Assembly (NCBI GenBank): GCA_963575745.1
Contig: CAUYUJ010016302.1
Span: forward strand, 17,501-60,000
Direction of reading: 5' to 3'
Source: Prorocentrum cordatum
Lineage: Eukaryota > Sar > Dinophyceae > Prorocentrales > Prorocentraceae
DNA: 42,500 bases
In this document: piece by piece, positions 40,515 to 42,500 of the stretch
Position numbering within the stretch: position 1 is the first letter of the stretch
Layout: each line of letters opens with the position of its first letter
The notes under the pieces: model-generated
What the model saw: only the letters and a program-made list of their open reading frames with translations
Databases searched by the model: none
What the model was told of the DNA's origin: nothing
Translations under genes and position numbers: made by a program

Positions 40515-40995
40515 GCGCGCGCACGCTTTTGTTGAAAAAATGCGTGTTGCGAAACCTTGGGTTTTTGTAGGTTTTTTGGACACACGATTTTGAAATCCTT
40601 CCGAAACCAATGGGTTTTGAAGGTTTTCGGCATACGCGCGCGACGACGCGCGCGTCTGCACTTCGTCCCATTTGTTGCAGAGGATTCTCGCGACGGCACA
40701 CGCGCAAGGGCGTTCGACAGATTTCGACATGCGCGCGCGAAGCCCGTTTAATAGCATCTTGTGAAAATCTTGAAAAAACCTATGGTTTTCTTAAGATGTC
40801 GCAAAAGCTCGCGCGGAAGCTCTTTTAGCAATCAGTGTTGCGAAACCCTGTGTTTTTGTATGTTTTTTGGAGACTCGATTGCGAAATCCCTCCGGCACCG
40901 AAGGTTTTTGAAGGATTTCGGCATGCCCGCGCGACGACGCGCGCGTGCGCACTTCGTCATTTTTTTTGCCAGGGACTCGCGAAAAAGTGTTACGT
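40515..40995 (+). repeat. 291-bp tandem duplication with CG-rich palindrome
   Basis: GTGTTGCGAAACC begins at 40544 and 40835. The copies share GTTTTTTGGA, the ATTTCGGCAT/TTTTCGGCAT block and the palindrome CGCGCGACGACGCGCGCG. In the first copy ACGCGCGCG pairs with CGCGCGCGT across an ACGA loop. Confidence 0.8.
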
Positions 40996-41767
40996 TAGAA
41001 CAAAAAATGTCACCGCATAGTGTTGTTTTACAAAGGACCCTCAGGGGGGATACCGGTTGGCATTTGACATTGTGATTTCATATTTAGGATGGACATGTGG
41101 TCAGAATGATATATGATTTACATACCCGAAAGGGGGAGTGATAACTCCGGGGGGGGTAGAGTCTATTCTGTTTTTAGAAGGGAGAAGAAAATAAAGCTAG
41201 GGCGCAATGCGAAGTTCCGTGAATGACCACGAAAACCAACAAGCCCTCGAACGTCGAACGGCCTGGCGGCAGCACGAGCCGATAAGATAGCAAAGCCGAG
41301 GAAACAGGAGGAAAGGAGGCAAGCAAAGAGGGCCGACCAGGCCCGCAAAAACAACGACCTAAAGGAGGAGCCAGAAGCAGACGAGGCGAGACCCCCCAAT
41401 GCGGAGCCTCGCAGACAGAGCCGACCTTAACAATGGCAATGCGGATGTGGTAGCCCCCTCCCGCAAGGTGGCAGCCACCGAATTAACTCCTGGGCCCCGC
41501 CCGACTGGCCGGGCACTCACGAAGCAGTCAGCCTCTGTGGCAGCGTGGGCAACGGCCAATTGAGAGGAGAGAGAAAGAGGGGGAGGCAGAGCGAGGCGGA
41601 GGAGTAAGAACTGCCGTGCACGCGATCTATCGGCCACGCGGCCGGGACAGAGCCGACTGAGTATCCGCACAGCGCGTCTCCGGAAACGCACCGGAAAAAC
41701 GCGGTCGCTGCCGAAAACGCCAACTCCCCAGATGGGCCATAAGCCCAAGAAGGCAGGGGACCGCCCC
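40996..41767. other. Unassigned unique sequence
   Basis: No gene recognised. A G run lies at about 41149-41156. Confidence 0.4.
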
Positions 41768-41768
41768 C

Positions 41769-41817
<49 letters not shown>

Positions 41818-41888
41818 AACAACAACGACGAGACGACGACGACGACGACGACGACGAAGACGACGACGACAACGACGAAGACGACGAC

Positions 41889-41932
<44 letters not shown>

Positions 41933-41945
41933 CGACGGCGGCGAC
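41768..41945. repeat. (GAC)n microsatellite, second tract
   Basis: Nearly pure GAC/ACG triplets with AAC interruptions. Confidence 0.95.
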
Positions 41946-42500
41946 GACGACGCCGACAAAGAAGCGGCCCCTCCCCCCCAAGGCGTGGGGCCCCCGGGGG
42001 AGGCGGGAGGAGGAAGAGAAGGGAGGAGGGCTGCAGAGACCACTATTCTCGACATGCGCGCTACGTGCAATGTCAAACACACAAAGCGTTGCCTGGAGTT
42101 TCGGCCACGCTCGCAGGACAAAGGCGTCAGATGACCGTGATTCCGTCGATTGGCAACCTAAGGCAGCGGAAGATGCGCAATATGCTGCCTGCTCTCCGTG
42201 CGCTCTGGTACTTTCAATTGCGCGGCGGAGGGGGCAGAGGTGGCACACGACACACCCCGAATCCGGCCAGAGTCGAAACAGTGTACGACATGGTCGAGCT
42301 CGGCCGAAAACCAAGAAAGGGGCTCAAACTTGTACCGACGGATGCGTTACGTACCCCCCCTCGCTGCTGCAGGACACGCGGCATGAAGCAACACGCTCCG
42401 CGCAGTAGCAGCAGGGGAGCAAGAGGAAGAAGGGAGGGGAGGAAGAGAGGAGACGGAGAAGTGGAGAGGACGCGCGTTCTCCTAAGCACTGGCGGAAATC
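41946..42500. other. Unassigned end of window
   Basis: Contains an inverted relative of 39645-39680 at about 42095-42128 and purine-rich sequence from 42410. No convincing gene. Confidence 0.4.

Noticed and set aside
42070-42408. 112-aa plus-strand ORF at the right end
   Set aside because: No domain, competes with a minus frame through a GAC tract, and includes the dispersed inverted repeat; no support for coding.

Overview
This looks like nuclear DNA of a dinoflagellate, with a Prorocentrum-like repeat flavour. No bacterial operon, rRNA or tRNA gene is visible. The inference rests on several things together: GC-rich unique DNA cut by microsatellites of every triplet class; a Ty1/copia-like element, a tyrosine-recombinase (YR) retroelement and a multicopy transposase-like gene, all of kinds I recall as abundant in dinoflagellates; a candidate relict of the dinoflagellate spliced leader; and a probable gene with an Ala/Lys/Pro tail resembling linker histones. 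Family assignments come from reading motifs by eye, not from searches.

Layout. 71-5704 (minus): one decayed LTR retrotransposon with both ~215-bp LTRs, a primer-binding site and Gag, protease, integrase, reverse transcriptase and RNase H fragments in copia order. 5.7-7.7 kb: short tandem repeats and GA/CT tracts. 7.8-14.2 kb (plus): a C/A-rich, G-poor block with coding-like ORFs, part of it resembling a decayed LINE ORF1 with a coiled coil, and an unrecognised 308-aa ORF at 12218. 14.2-15.05 kb: a long polypurine tract. 15.5-17.07 kb: the best gene in the window, a ~450-aa protein whose probable C-terminal domain lies in another frame. 17.2-19.2 kb: a 386-bp tandem array built from a TCTTGGGC-like submotif recurring every 10-11 bp. 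20.0-22.4 kb: a decayed transposase-like gene with a spliced-leader-like sequence just before its presumed start. 22.6-27.15 kb: a decayed YR retroelement (RT, RNase H, YR, then a methyltransferase-like fold).

27.5-42.5 kb is almost entirely satellite DNA: ATC, CTC and GAC triplet tracts; a 54/38-bp minisatellite arranged as a 200-bp higher-order repeat; a CAGCCT hexamer array; a 73-bp minisatellite; and a large family of 77/78-bp units in three arrays that each start with the same leader sequence, with a diverged inverted relative at 33.65 kb.

The window is dominated by decayed mobile elements and tandem repeats. The only stretches I would treat as possible host genes are 15533-17073 and, with less confidence, 11090-11529 and 12218-13144. 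Many very long open frames inside the repeats are by-products of stop-poor repeat units.
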